From: Chelonobacter sp050613185
GTDB taxonomy: Bacteria > Pseudomonadota > Gammaproteobacteria > Enterobacterales > Pasteurellaceae
DNA: 64,000 bases
Direction: 5' to 3'
NCBI RefSeq assembly: GCF_050613185.1
Contig: NZ_CP192511.1
Location: 1,798,001-1,862,000, forward strand
The position numbers and the translations under genes were made by a program. Of this stretch, positions 17,418-26,812 are shown in pieces (position 1 is the first letter of the stretch; each line of letters begins with the position of its first letter). The notes under the pieces were generated by a model. It did no database searches, was not told the DNA's origin, and was given only the letters and a program-made list of their open reading frames with translations.

Positions 17418-18465
17418 AAGGTTTCTCGCTTTGAATGGTGAGTGGCGTAAAGGCTTTTTGGCTTTGCGGCTGCTCATGTTCACGGATATTCAACGGAAAA
17501 TGGCAGGCGAATTCGTGCTGTTTAATCCGCTTTAACATCGGTTTTTGCACACAGCGTTTTTGTGCGAACGGGCAGCGTGGGCCCAGACGGCAGCCGACCG
17601 GTAAGTTATTCAGCAGTGGCACGCTGCCGCGCAACGTATTTAAGCGGCTTTTTAACGGCAACGGTTGGCTGAAATCCGGTATCGAATTCAGCAAAGATAC
17701 GGTGTAAGGATGGTGTGGTTTTTCTAAAATAGCTTGCTTACTTGCACTTTCCACGGTTTGTCCGCAGTATAAGATCGTGAAATGGTCACACCATTCGCTG
17801 ACGGTTTTAATATCGTTACTGGTTAGCAGGATGGTGGTATTCAAATTTTGGTTCATACTGGCGAGCAGACGGAAAACCTGTAGCTGCGTGGTTGCTTCCA
17901 ATGCATGGGTCGGTTCGTCCGCCACTAATAAGCGGGGTTGGTTGACCACCGCCATTGCCACCACCACTTTTTGCGCTTCGCCTTCGGTGATCTCAAACGG
18001 ATAACTGCTCATAATATCTTTATGATCTTTTATCCCGATTCGGTGCAACAGTTCGATGACCCGCCGTTTTTTCCAACCGAACCATTTCCACCACGGGCCT
18101 TTATAGGAAAATACCGGAATGGCGTTTATCAATTGTTTGCCGATTTTTCGGCTGGGGTCAAGGCAAGACAACGGATCTTGAAACACCATCGCAATCTCTT
18201 TACCGACCAGTTTGCGCCGTTTCGTCGGATTGAGTTTCAGCAATTCAACATCATTAAAGCGGAAGCGATCCGCACTGATTTTCCAAGACGGTTTGGCGGA
18301 ATTACAGATGATTTTCGCCACCAAACTCTTGCCTGAGCCGGATTCGCCGATTAAGCCGCACACATCGCCCTCGTTGACCGTCAAATTCATATTGTCGATT
18401 ATTTTGACTTTGCCTTGCGGGGTGTTCACTTCCACCGTCAGATTGCGTATATCCAGTAATGCCAT
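17401..18465 (-). CDS. sapD: SapD, ATPase of the peptide ABC transporter
   Basis: 354 residues. Walker A GESGSGKSL (about 37-45), Walker B LLVADEPT with intact Glu, signature variant ITEGEAQKV. C-terminal oligopeptide-transporter cysteine region GCRLGPRCPFAQKRC. In enterics SapD also supports Trk potassium uptake. Overlaps sapF; 36 bases after sapC. Confidence 0.93.
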   Translation of the reverse strand: MALLDIRNLTVEVNTPQGKVKIIDNMNLTVNEGDVCGLIGESGSGKSLVAKIICNSAKPSWKISADRFRFNDVELLKLNPTKRRKLVGKEIAMVFQDPLSCLDPSRKIGKQLINAIPVFSYKGPWWKWFGWKKRRVIELLHRIGIKDHKDIMSSYPFEITEGEAQKVVVAMAVVNQPRLLVADEPTHALEATTQLQVFRLLASMNQNLNTTILLTSNDIKTVSEWCDHFTILYCGQTVESASKQAILEKPHHPYTVSLLNSIPDFSQPLPLKSRLNTLRGSVPLLNNLPVGCRLGPRCPFAQKRCVQKPMLKRIKQHEFACHFPLNIREHEQPQSQKAFTPLTIQSEKPYGDAN

Positions 18466-18501
18466 ATTAATTCCTTTAGCCTTTTGTATTCACGCTTACA
18501 C

Positions 18502-19395
18502 TTAGCTCTTGCGAAAGTAGCGTTCGATCGCTTTCGCCAAACCGTCACTGAATAACAAGACGATCAAAATCACCGACATCAAAAGCAAACCGGGCAAAAT
18601 AGGCAGCCAAGGCGCTAAGTAGATCAAGTCAATATATTCGCGAATCAACGCCCCCCATTCCGGCTGCGGCGGCTGTGCACCGAGGGCGATGAAGCTCAGG
18701 GCGCTGATATCCAAGATCGCCAGCGTAAAAATCCGCCCGGTTAAACGGATAAACATCGGCAGCAGATTCGGCAACATCACTTTGTTAATCAGATAGCTTT
18801 TCGAAGCGCCGTCAAGACGTAGCATTAAGACATATTCTTTGTGCATTTCCGTTTGCAGTGCCAGATAAACCTGGTGGATAAAATAGGGCAGAGAAGCCAA
18901 AAAAATGGCAAGCATGGCATTTAACAAGCTAGGCTGCATTAACGTGGCGATTATTATCGCCAATAATAGAATCGGAATCGACAAAAACGCATCCAAAAAG
19001 TGTCCCAAAATATCCGACTTTATACCTTGGCCTGTGCCGGCGATTACCCCCAACAGACTGCCGATTAATAAGGTGAGCAACGCAACGAGCATTGCACCGC
19101 CGAAGGTATAACGCAAGCCGTGAATCAAACGGCTGAACAGATCGCGTCCCAATTCATCGGTGCCGAAGAAAAAAGCGATTTTGCCTTGGTTATTCCACGA
19201 TGGCGGCAACAGTTCCTGCCCGACAAATTGCATATTGTCTTGATAAGGGGCAACCAACGGCGATAACACGGTCACGAGAATGAATCCCAGCAACAAATAG
19301 CCGCAGAATAACGCGGGTTTATTGCGCTGAAACAGCTGCCAAATTTCCTGTAACGGAGAGGTGAAACGAAATTCGTCCGGTTCTTTATCTAACAT
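18502..19395 (-). CDS. sapC: SapC, permease of the peptide ABC transporter
   Basis: 297 residues, about six transmembrane helices plus an N-terminal anchor, with the permease coupling loop around EYVLMLRLDGASKSYLINKVMLPNLLP. Forms the channel with SapB. Overlaps the sapB stop by 11 bases. Confidence 0.93.
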   Translation of the reverse strand: MLDKEPDEFRFTSPLQEIWQLFQRNKPALFCGYLLLGFILVTVLSPLVAPYQDNMQFVGQELLPPSWNNQGKIAFFFGTDELGRDLFSRLIHGLRYTFGGAMLVALLTLLIGSLLGVIAGTGQGIKSDILGHFLDAFLSIPILLLAIIIATLMQPSLLNAMLAIFLASLPYFIHQVYLALQTEMHKEYVLMLRLDGASKSYLINKVMLPNLLPMFIRLTGRIFTLAILDISALSFIALGAQPPQPEWGALIREYIDLIYLAPWLPILPGLLLMSVILIVLLFSDGLAKAIERYFRKS

Positions 19396-20347
19396 ACCAC
19401 CCCTTACGATTAAACGGATCCGAGAGAAACATCAAAAAACCGCTGAACAAATTAATCAAAATAATGACCAAACCGATAATCAGCATACCGGCGGAAATGG
19501 CGTTGTAATCCTGCTGTTCCACTGCGTTAATCAACCATTGCCCGATACCCGGCCAACTGAAAATATTTTCCACTAACATACACATTGCCACCAGCATGGT
19601 GAAGCTACGGGTCAGTTGCGGAATCAGCGGCGGCAGAGTATTGCGAATTAACATCAACCGCGCAATCTTCAGTTTTGACCAGCCGCGTGTTTCCACGACC
19701 TTCACATAATTTTCGCGCAGGATTTTTTCTGCCTGGTTCTGGGTTAATTGAATGATTTCCATCAGCGGGGCGATCATTAACACCAGCACCGGCAGTGCCA
19801 AATGTTGGAACACGTTTTGAATGATTTTGAGCTGGTAGGGGTGATCGCCAAACCACACATCAATCACGGCAAAACCGGTGATCGGCTCGATTTGATATAG
19901 CGGATAATATTGCCCGATGGCGGAAATTTCCCATTGATAACTCGCGGCGAGATAGAGCACAATCGGCGCAATCCAGAAAATCGGCAGCGAAATGCCGAAT
20001 GACGAACCGAAACGAATGGCTTTGCCGAGCCATTGTTTGGAATAAAACGCACCAAGGAAACCGAGCGGCAACCCGAAGAGAATGGCGAAGAACAGGGCAA
20101 AAATACAGAGTTCAATCGTTGCGGGCAGCACGGCTAAAATTTGCCCTAACAGCGGTTGTCCGTCCAGATAGCTGATACCGAAATCACCGTAAAACAGGCG
20201 CTGTACGTAACCGATATAGCCGGAGTAAAAGTGCGGTTTGGCTAAAATCGCATTGAGGGGATCGCGCATTAAAATGTGGTAGCTGATCAGTGACAGAACC
20301 ACTAATGTCATCAAGGTTAATAACGCGCGGCGCAGAATAAACAGCAT
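19385..20347 (-). CDS. sapB: SapB, permease of the peptide ABC transporter
   Basis: 320 residues, N-terminal membrane anchor then five more helices; coupling loop ENYVKVVETRGWSKLKIARL (DppB/OppB type). Starts immediately after sapA with no gap. Confidence 0.93.
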   Translation of the reverse strand: MLFILRRALLTLMTLVVLSLISYHILMRDPLNAILAKPHFYSGYIGYVQRLFYGDFGISYLDGQPLLGQILAVLPATIELCIFALFFAILFGLPLGFLGAFYSKQWLGKAIRFGSSFGISLPIFWIAPIVLYLAASYQWEISAIGQYYPLYQIEPITGFAVIDVWFGDHPYQLKIIQNVFQHLALPVLVLMIAPLMEIIQLTQNQAEKILRENYVKVVETRGWSKLKIARLMLIRNTLPPLIPQLTRSFTMLVAMCMLVENIFSWPGIGQWLINAVEQQDYNAISAGMLIIGLVIILINLFSGFLMFLSDPFNRKGWYVR

Positions 20348-22057
20348 TTATTGTGCCTCCCGTTGCAATTTTAAATCGGCAAAGCGAATGGTGCCGAGCG
20401 GTGACATTTTAACCCGTTGCACTTGTTTGTTGTAAATCATCATGCGTTTGACACTGGCAATCGGGATCAAGGGGACTTGGTTCAAGACATATTGTTGTGC
20501 TATGTCATAATCCAGTGCCCGCGACAGTTGTATCGGCGTGCGTAACGCCCGATCCATCACTTGGTCAAACTCCGGATAGCACCAGTTGGCGATATTGGTA
20601 TGGGCGTTATTGGTGTGGCAACTCAGAATCGGGCGCAAGAAACCGTCGGGATCGAGACTGCCTGCCAACCAACCGCCTAAAATCAGGTGATAGTCATCTT
20701 GTCCGGACAGCAATAAGTGCTCCAACTCACTGCGTTGTAAATATTTCATCTTCACCTTGATCCCCGCCTGTTCCAGATCAAAGCGGATCATTTCCGCCGT
20801 TTTCACCGGGCTGGGATTATAGACCTGATTATCGGTCAGCACCCAGAAATTCAGCGTCAGATCCTTATCGGCAAAAAAGATTTTCGCGCTTTCCGGCTGA
20901 TAGTTATAGGCGAACGAGCGCATATTGAATTGTGATGCCCACGAGCTTTTAGGAATAATGGTGTTGGCAACCTCGGCGGTATCGAAATAGATTTGGCGAA
21001 CAATCCGTTCACGGTTGATCGCCTGTGCCAAGGTGCGGCGCAAGACCGGGCTTTGCACCGCCGCTTGGTTCATGTTAAACGCCAGAAACGATAGGTTCAT
21101 CCCATCGACCGAGGTTGCGCCAAACCGCGCTTGGTTACGCAGTAAGTTGTTGACTTGGCTGGCTTCGGGAAAAGCCATAATATCGCACTCTTGATTCATC
21201 ATTTTTTCCAAACGGCCGGAACGGCTGCTCGACAGATCAACCACGATATGTTTAATCTCGCTTTTTTTATTCCAATAGGTATCGTTGCGCTGTAAGCGTA
21301 CGTATTGGTTGCGGAAATAATCGCCGATTTTATACGCCCCGGTGCCAATCGGCAGGGTGTCCAGCTGGGCGATGTTATCATCGGCACTGAGTTGCAGTGC
21401 ATATTCTTGCGATAAAATCACGGCGTATTGGCTGGCAAGGTGATCTAAAATGGACGAGTCAGGCGCATTTAATTCGATTTTGACCTGATAAGGCGAAACC
21501 GCGCTGACATTGGCTATTTTACCGTTAAAGTCAATGCTGTCGAAATAAGGATAACGGTTTTGCCGCGCCAAATCGTAATAGATTTGATATTGCGGATTAT
21601 GCTGCCGAGAGGGTTGTTCCTGTTCCGGCGTCGGATAGGAATGTAAACGTCCTAATACGCGGTTAAGCGAAAACACCACATCATCGGCATTCATGTCACG
21701 GCTTGGGGTAAACCAAGCGGTTTGATGGAATTTAACCCCTTTGCGCAGGTTGATCAGCAACGTTTTGCGATCACGGGAAAGGATGTAACCCGTCGCCAAC
21801 GAGGGAACAATTTTTTTACTTTTATCATTTTTTATATCAAACAGCTTGTTATAGATCTGTTCCGCCACCACATTCATACTCGTGCCGACATCAACCGTTT
21901 GCGGATTAAACGAGAAGCCTGTAGAGTGAGTGCAGTAAATCAAGCCGTTGTCCAACAGTTCCTCGGGAATGCGCGGCGCAGCCGACAGACTCTGCGGCAG
22001 GACGGCAGAGAATAAAAAAAACGTGACAGATAACAGGGGTTTGTTAAATAACAACAT
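20348..22057 (-). CDS. sapA: SapA, periplasmic peptide-binding protein
   Basis: 569 residues. Signal peptide ending near LSA-A (residue 26); extracellular solute-binding family 5 (DppA/OppA-like) with NADDVVFSLNRVL (about 128) and late WLAGSLDPDGFL. In non-typeable H. influenzae SapA binds antimicrobial peptides and haem for import and degradation. First gene of sapABCDF, divergent from pspB with 104 bases between. Confidence 0.93.
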   Translation of the reverse strand: MLLFNKPLLSVTFFLFSAVLPQSLSAAPRIPEELLDNGLIYCTHSTGFSFNPQTVDVGTSMNVVAEQIYNKLFDIKNDKSKKIVPSLATGYILSRDRKTLLINLRKGVKFHQTAWFTPSRDMNADDVVFSLNRVLGRLHSYPTPEQEQPSRQHNPQYQIYYDLARQNRYPYFDSIDFNGKIANVSAVSPYQVKIELNAPDSSILDHLASQYAVILSQEYALQLSADDNIAQLDTLPIGTGAYKIGDYFRNQYVRLQRNDTYWNKKSEIKHIVVDLSSSRSGRLEKMMNQECDIMAFPEASQVNNLLRNQARFGATSVDGMNLSFLAFNMNQAAVQSPVLRRTLAQAINRERIVRQIYFDTAEVANTIIPKSSWASQFNMRSFAYNYQPESAKIFFADKDLTLNFWVLTDNQVYNPSPVKTAEMIRFDLEQAGIKVKMKYLQRSELEHLLLSGQDDYHLILGGWLAGSLDPDGFLRPILSCHTNNAHTNIANWCYPEFDQVMDRALRTPIQLSRALDYDIAQQYVLNQVPLIPIASVKRMMIYNKQVQRVKMSPLGTIRFADLKLQREAQ

Positions 22058-22161
22058 TGCACTTATTAATCTGATCTGAGTAATATAAGGTTAAATTGTA
22101 GTTTATCCGTCGGCATAATGCCATTTTCTTTTCGTGGATTGCGTGAAATCAGGAGAATATC

Positions 22162-22407
22162 ATGTTTTGGAGTATTGTTTTATTGTCAATCGCCGCCTTT
22201 ATTTTTTGTTTGCTGGTGCTGCCGTTTTGGGTGTATATGCACTACAAAAGTAAGCGGCAAATGGGCGCCGGTTTGAGTATGGAAGATAAGGCGAAAATTC
22301 ACCAATTGAATGAACAGGCAAAGGCATTGCGTCGGCGGGTGGAGCAATTGGAAGCGATATTGGATTATCAGCAACCGCAATGGCGTCAGGCGAACAAGCC
22401 GCAATAG
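22162..22407 (+). CDS. pspB: PspB, inner-membrane phage-shock protein
   Basis: 81 residues: one N-terminal transmembrane helix (about 4-26), then a basic and coiled-coil cytoplasmic part with MEDKAKIHQLNEQAKALRRR, matching PspB. Senses envelope stress together with PspC. AGGAG upstream. First gene of pspB-pspC-ycjX-ycjF. Confidence 0.9.
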   Translation: MFWSIVLLSIAAFIFCLLVLPFWVYMHYKSKRQMGAGLSMEDKAKIHQLNEQAKALRRRVEQLEAILDYQQPQWRQANKPQ

Positions 22408-22416
22408 GGGGACAAG

Positions 22417-22785
22417 ATGATTTACCGTTATCCGCAACAAGGAATGCTGGCCGGCGTTTGCGCCGGGCTGGCAAAAGCCACCGGCTTGGAAACTTGGGTC
22501 GTGCGCTTGGTCACGGTGTCGCTATTTTTATTCGGCGGTTATTTCGTGATTTTGATTGCCTATATCGCCGCGGCAATGCTGTTGGATAAAGCGCCGTCGG
22601 GCGATTATCAGTCGGATTTTTACCAAAAAATCTTTGATCCAACGCCGTTAAAGGAAAAAACCTGGCGCGCCGGGGTGAGCGCCAATCAGAAATTGATTGA
22701 TTTGGATATGGAATTCACGTTGCTGGCCAAGCGTATCACTCAAATTGAAGATTATGTCGGCACACCGGGCAGCCGTAACCAATAG
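22417..22785 (+). CDS. pspC: PspC, inner-membrane phage-shock protein
   Basis: 122 residues. PspC domain YPQQGMLAGVCAGLAKATGL at the N-terminus followed by a hydrophobic helix (about 27-51) and a cytoplasmic/periplasmic tail. Partner of PspB; 9 bases downstream of it. Confidence 0.92.
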   Translation: MIYRYPQQGMLAGVCAGLAKATGLETWVVRLVTVSLFLFGGYFVILIAYIAAAMLLDKAPSGDYQSDFYQKIFDPTPLKEKTWRAGVSANQKLIDLDMEFTLLAKRITQIEDYVGTPGSRNQ

Positions 22786-22797
22786 AAGAATCGAAAC

Positions 22798-24219
22798 ATG
22801 TTGAATTCGTTACAAAAATCCTTACGCCGCGAAGTGACTGATCTGGTTAACCGCGGTTTTGACCGCACTTTGCGCCTTGCGGTAACCGGTTTGAGCCAAA
22901 GCGGAAAAACGGCGTTTATCACCAGTTTGGTCAATCAACTTTTGACAATTGATCGTGAGGATAACAGCCATTTGCCGTTTTTTTCCGCTGCCCGTCAACG
23001 CCATATTTTGGCCGTCAAGCGGGTTGAACAGGAAAACTGGAGCATTCCGCGTTTTGATTATGAAGCGAATCTAACCGCACTTAAACAAAATCCGCCGCAA
23101 TGGGGGCAATCGACCCGTGGCGTGGGGGAAATTCGTTTGGCGATCCGTTACCGCCACAGCAGCGGCTTAATGCGGCATTTAAAACAAGAAAGCACGCTGT
23201 ATCTGGATATTTTCGATTATCCGGGCGAGTGGTTGCTGGATTTACCGTTATTGGAGACTGGCTTTAAACAATGGTCGCAAAGCCTGCAAAAGCTCAATAT
23301 CGGCGTGCGTGCGGAGTTGGCGCAAGCGTGGTTGCAACAGGTTGGCGCCCTTGATCTCAGCGCGACCGCAGACGAAGAGATCTTGGCAAACTTAGCCAAA
23401 CGCTACACCGAGTATCTGTTCGTTTGCAAAGTGCAAGGATTGCAATTTATTCAACCGGGGCACTTTGTGTTGCCCGGTGAATATGCCGGTGCGCCGGCGC
23501 TGCAATTTTTCCCGCTTTTGCATTTGGACGAACAACAATGGCAGGCGCTGGAACAACACAGCGCGCGCGACAGCTATTACCGTGTGTTAAAAAAACGTTA
23601 CTACTACTACCGTGAAAAAATCGTCAAACGTTTCTATGAAAATTATTTCAGCAAGTTTGATCGTCAGATCATTTTGGCGGACTGCCTGACGCCGTTAAAT
23701 TACAGCCGCCAAGCCTTTGAAGAAACCAAAGAGAGCCTGCGCCAACTGTTTAAAAATTTTCACTATGGCAACCGCACGTTACTGCACCGTCTGTTTGCAC
23801 CGAAAATTGATAAATTGCTGTTTGTGGCAAGTAAAGCAGATCATGTTACCGCGGATCAACTGCCGAATTTGATCAGCTTAATGCGCCGGCTGGTGCAAGA
23901 GGGCGGACAGCACGTTAATTTTGCCGGGGTGGAGAACGAATACAGCGCAATTGCCTCGATTCGCGCCACCAAAGCGGTCACCGTGAATGACAACGGGCAA
24001 AGGATCAAAGCGCTGCAAGGCGTGCGCAGCAAGGATAAAAAATTTGTCACCGTTTTTCCCGGCAGCGTGCCAAGCCGTTTACCGACAGCCGATTTTTGGC
24101 AGCAAAACCGATTTGAATTCGATCAGTTTGAGCCGCTGCCACTGGATGAAGACGAACGGATACCGCACTTACGCATGGACAGCGTACTGCAATTTTTATT
24201 AGCGGATAAGTTGGATTAA
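22798..24219 (+). CDS. ycjX: YcjX-family P-loop GTPase-like protein
   Basis: 473 residues. P-loop VTGLSQSGKTAF (about residues 29-40) and DIFDYPGEWLLD (about 137-148) as switch/Walker B segment. YcjX is the stress-linked GTPase encoded after psp genes in enterics; exact role is unresolved. 12 bases after pspC. Confidence 0.92.
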   Translation: MLNSLQKSLRREVTDLVNRGFDRTLRLAVTGLSQSGKTAFITSLVNQLLTIDREDNSHLPFFSAARQRHILAVKRVEQENWSIPRFDYEANLTALKQNPPQWGQSTRGVGEIRLAIRYRHSSGLMRHLKQESTLYLDIFDYPGEWLLDLPLLETGFKQWSQSLQKLNIGVRAELAQAWLQQVGALDLSATADEEILANLAKRYTEYLFVCKVQGLQFIQPGHFVLPGEYAGAPALQFFPLLHLDEQQWQALEQHSARDSYYRVLKKRYYYYREKIVKRFYENYFSKFDRQIILADCLTPLNYSRQAFEETKESLRQLFKNFHYGNRTLLHRLFAPKIDKLLFVASKADHVTADQLPNLISLMRRLVQEGGQHVNFAGVENEYSAIASIRATKAVTVNDNGQRIKALQGVRSKDKKFVTVFPGSVPSRLPTADFWQQNRFEFDQFEPLPLDEDERIPHLRMDSVLQFLLADKLD

Positions 24220-24234
24220 TCATAGGATCAATTG

Positions 24235-25290
24235 ATGAAGAAAACCTATTTCGAAACAGAACAGACCGCACTTGAGCCGGAAAACGAATTACAACCGAAA
24301 AAAGAATTTGTCGATGTTGAGGCACTTGAAATAGCCGAGGATCCGGAAACCGCAAACGAATTAGAACGGCGTTTCGTGCAAGCGGTTGAACCCAAACCCC
24401 GCTGGTGGAAAAAAGCCTTAGCCGCAACCGCACTTTTGTTTTTGACCGCACTGGTGGCACAATCAATCCAATGGCTACTCGACAGCTGGCGCGATAATCA
24501 ATGGATCACCTTTGCTTTTGCCTTAGTCGGTTTTTCTTTGGTTTTGCTCGGAATTGGCGCACTAATCAAAGAATTATACCGTCTGCGCAGCTTAAAACGC
24601 CGTTTGGTTTTACAACAGCAAAGTGCGCTTTTCTCTTCGCGGCACGACTCTGCGCGGCAAGATGGTGAAGCGGCGCGTCAGCTCTGTTTGAGCATTGCGG
24701 ATAATATGCGGCTGGATAAGCGGGATATCCGCCTGCAAGCTTGGCAGAAACAGATCAACGACAGCCACAATGCGCAGGAAGTCGGTTATTTGTTCAGTCA
24801 AAACGTGTTGAGCGAGATTGACAAAAAAGCCCGCCGTTTGGTCAGCAAAAGCGCCGGCGAAGCGGCAATTGTGGTCGGTATCAGCCCGCTGGCGCTGGTG
24901 GATCTGTTTTTTGTCGCTTGGCGCAATCTTGCCTTAATCAACAAAATCGCCGCATTGTACGGCATTGAATTAGGCTATTTCAGCCGTATTCGTTTATTGC
25001 GCATGGTGTTGGTGAATATGGCATTTGCCGGCGCAACTGAGCTGATTCATGACATCGGCATGGAATGGCTTTCCAAAGATTTAATGGCAAAACTGTCGGC
25101 AAGAGCCGCGCAAGGGCTCGGTGTCGGCTTGCTCACCGCCCGTTTAGGCATCAAAACCATGGAATTTTGCCGCCCGCTCGTCTTTCAACAAGATGAAAAA
25201 CCCCGCCTCAGCCAAATTCACCAAGAGTTATTAGCCACGCTAAAATCAAGTTTGTTGGGGAAAACGGTAGTCGAGGAAAAAGTGAAGTAG
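24235..25290 (+). CDS. ycjF: YcjF-family inner-membrane protein (TIGR01620)
   Basis: 351 residues from ATG 24235 (AGGA upstream; a TTG three bases earlier is less likely). Acidic N-terminus, two transmembrane helices (about 63-110), then a helical C-terminal domain (DUF697-like) with GEAAIVVGISPLALVDLFFV. Follows ycjX as in E. coli. Function unknown, tied to envelope stress by context. Confidence 0.88.
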   Translation: MKKTYFETEQTALEPENELQPKKEFVDVEALEIAEDPETANELERRFVQAVEPKPRWWKKALAATALLFLTALVAQSIQWLLDSWRDNQWITFAFALVGFSLVLLGIGALIKELYRLRSLKRRLVLQQQSALFSSRHDSARQDGEAARQLCLSIADNMRLDKRDIRLQAWQKQINDSHNAQEVGYLFSQNVLSEIDKKARRLVSKSAGEAAIVVGISPLALVDLFFVAWRNLALINKIAALYGIELGYFSRIRLLRMVLVNMAFAGATELIHDIGMEWLSKDLMAKLSARAAQGLGVGLLTARLGIKTMEFCRPLVFQQDEKPRLSQIHQELLATLKSSLLGKTVVEEKVK

Positions 25291-25322
25291 GTTGGAGTGA
25301 ACAAATGTGAAACCCAACCTAC
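25287..25322 (+). terminator. Hairpin overlapping the ycjF stop
   Basis: GTAGGTTGG (25287-25295) pairs perfectly with CCAACCTAC (25314-25322). There is no T run on either strand, so it may be a REP-like palindrome rather than a classical terminator; it separates convergent ycjF and metC. Confidence 0.45.
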
Positions 25323-25342
25323 CAAACATAACCAAAGTGCGG

Positions 25343-26548
25343 TCAGCACGTTTTAATCCGCTCAAATCCGTGTTCCAGATCGGCGATCAAATCGTCGACA
25401 TCTTCCAAACCGATGTGAACGCGGATGAGTGTTCCGCTCAGCTTGCGCTCGATATTCGGGCGGATGTTGGCGATCTCTTCCGGTTGGTTATATAAAATCA
25501 GCGATTCAAAGCCGCCCCAGGAATATGCCATGGTAAACAAACGGAAGTGATCAAAAAACGCTTCTAATTGCGTTTGGTTCAGTTTTTGCTTCAATTCAAA
25601 TGAAAACAGACCGCTGCTGCCACTGAAATCCCGTTGGAAAAATGCATGTCCCGGGCAGCTTGGCAACGCCGGGTGGAACACTGACCGCACTTCAGCGCGT
25701 GTCGCTAGCCATTGAGCGACTTTGAGGCTGCTGGCGTGGTGTTGCTTCATACGCACGCCTAAACTGCGAATGCCTCTGGCGGCAGTGTAGGCGGTGTCGG
25801 CATCGACCATTTGCCCCATTAAATAGGAGTGTTCGCGCAATTGATCCCAACAACGGGCGTTTGCCACGGCGGTGCCGATCATGGCGTCGGAATGCCCGAC
25901 CAAATATTTTGTGCCGGCTTGAATCGAAATATCAATATCCTGTTCTAACGCCTTGAACAACAAACCGCCGCTCCAAGTGTTATCAATCATCATCACAATA
26001 TCAGGATTGACTGCGCGCGCGGCTTTGACAATCGCCGGCACGTCGGGCACTTCCATGGTGAGCGAACTTGGCGCTTCTAAAAATAAGACTTTGGTATTGG
26101 GACGCACCAAATCAGCGATTGCCGCACCGATCAGCGGATCATAATATGTCGTTTCCACATTAAATTTGGTCAGTAGGTTATTACAAAAATCCTGCGTCGG
26201 CTCATAGGCTGCACCGGTCATCAAAATATGATCACCGCTTGCCACAAACGACAAGATCGCATTGGTGACTGCCGCCGCGCCGCAAGGATAGAGCGCGCAA
26301 CCGGCTCCGCCTTCCAAATCGCACATTGCGTCTTGCAAGGCAAAGTGAGTCAGCGTGCCACGCCGCCCGTAGAACAATGCCCCCTTGGCACGGTTGATCG
26401 TGGCTTGTTTTTTTTCTTTTAAATTGTCAAAAATCAATGATGAGGCGCGTTGAATCACCGGATTCACGCCATGTTGTGTATAACGGCTTTGGCGCCCGGC
26501 GTGAACTAAACGGGTGGCGGCAGTGAATTTATGGTTGGAATCTGACAT
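25343..26548 (-). CDS. metC: Cystathionine beta-lyase (PLP enzyme)
   Basis: 401 residues from ATG 26548 with AAGGA upstream; the longer frame adds a hydrophobic leader foreign to this cytoplasmic family. Cleaves cystathionine to homocysteine in methionine synthesis. Seen: GRRGTLTHFALQ, the PLP-contact Asp in MMIDNTWSGG (about 184-193) and the PLP lysine in SIQAGTKYLVGHSDAM (about 206-221). MetC fits better than MetB because of synthesis context and the family pattern. Confidence 0.87.
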   Translation of the reverse strand: MSDSNHKFTAATRLVHAGRQSRYTQHGVNPVIQRASSLIFDNLKEKKQATINRAKGALFYGRRGTLTHFALQDAMCDLEGGAGCALYPCGAAAVTNAILSFVASGDHILMTGAAYEPTQDFCNNLLTKFNVETTYYDPLIGAAIADLVRPNTKVLFLEAPSSLTMEVPDVPAIVKAARAVNPDIVMMIDNTWSGGLLFKALEQDIDISIQAGTKYLVGHSDAMIGTAVANARCWDQLREHSYLMGQMVDADTAYTAARGIRSLGVRMKQHHASSLKVAQWLATRAEVRSVFHPALPSCPGHAFFQRDFSGSSGLFSFELKQKLNQTQLEAFFDHFRLFTMAYSWGGFESLILYNQPEEIANIRPNIERKLSGTLIRVHIGLEDVDDLIADLEHGFERIKTC

Positions 26549-26590
26549 AAAAATCCTTGTGCTTAACATAAAAAGTGCGGTAATGATGAG

Positions 26591-26609
26591 ACTTAAGATA
26601 ATCGTTATC
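26591..26609. promoter_or_regulatory. Fur-box-like sequence upstream of metC
   Basis: ACTTAAGATAATCGTTATC matches the 19-base Fur consensus at 14 positions and contains the dyad GATAATCGTTATC. It lies 43 bases before metC and 204 before the divergent peroxiredoxin. Iron control of metC would be unusual; the peroxiredoxin is another possible target. Confidence 0.4.
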
Positions 26610-26675
26610 AACGCGGGAAGCAACCGCTTCCGCCGATATGGCAAAACAAATAGATTTAACCTATTTCTTAAATAG

Positions 26676-26691
26676 TGTGATATGAATCACG
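26676..26691 (+). promoter_or_regulatory. CRP/FNR-type site of the peroxiredoxin promoter
   Basis: TGTGATATGAATCACG is a dyad matching CRP (TGTGA-N6-TCACA) at nine of ten positions and FNR (GAT-N4-ATC core). A TATACT -10 element at 26712-26717 puts the centre of the site about 41 bases before the probable transcription start, the class II activator position. Confidence 0.55.
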
Positions 26692-26812
26692 ACTTTTGAA
26701 TATTTATTGAGTATACTAACGGCACTAAAACGACAGTTGTTGGGATTTTAAACAAGATTGACTCAGATGGTTGTTTTAGCACCTTCACCCATTTTTTATT
26801 AGGAGATATATT

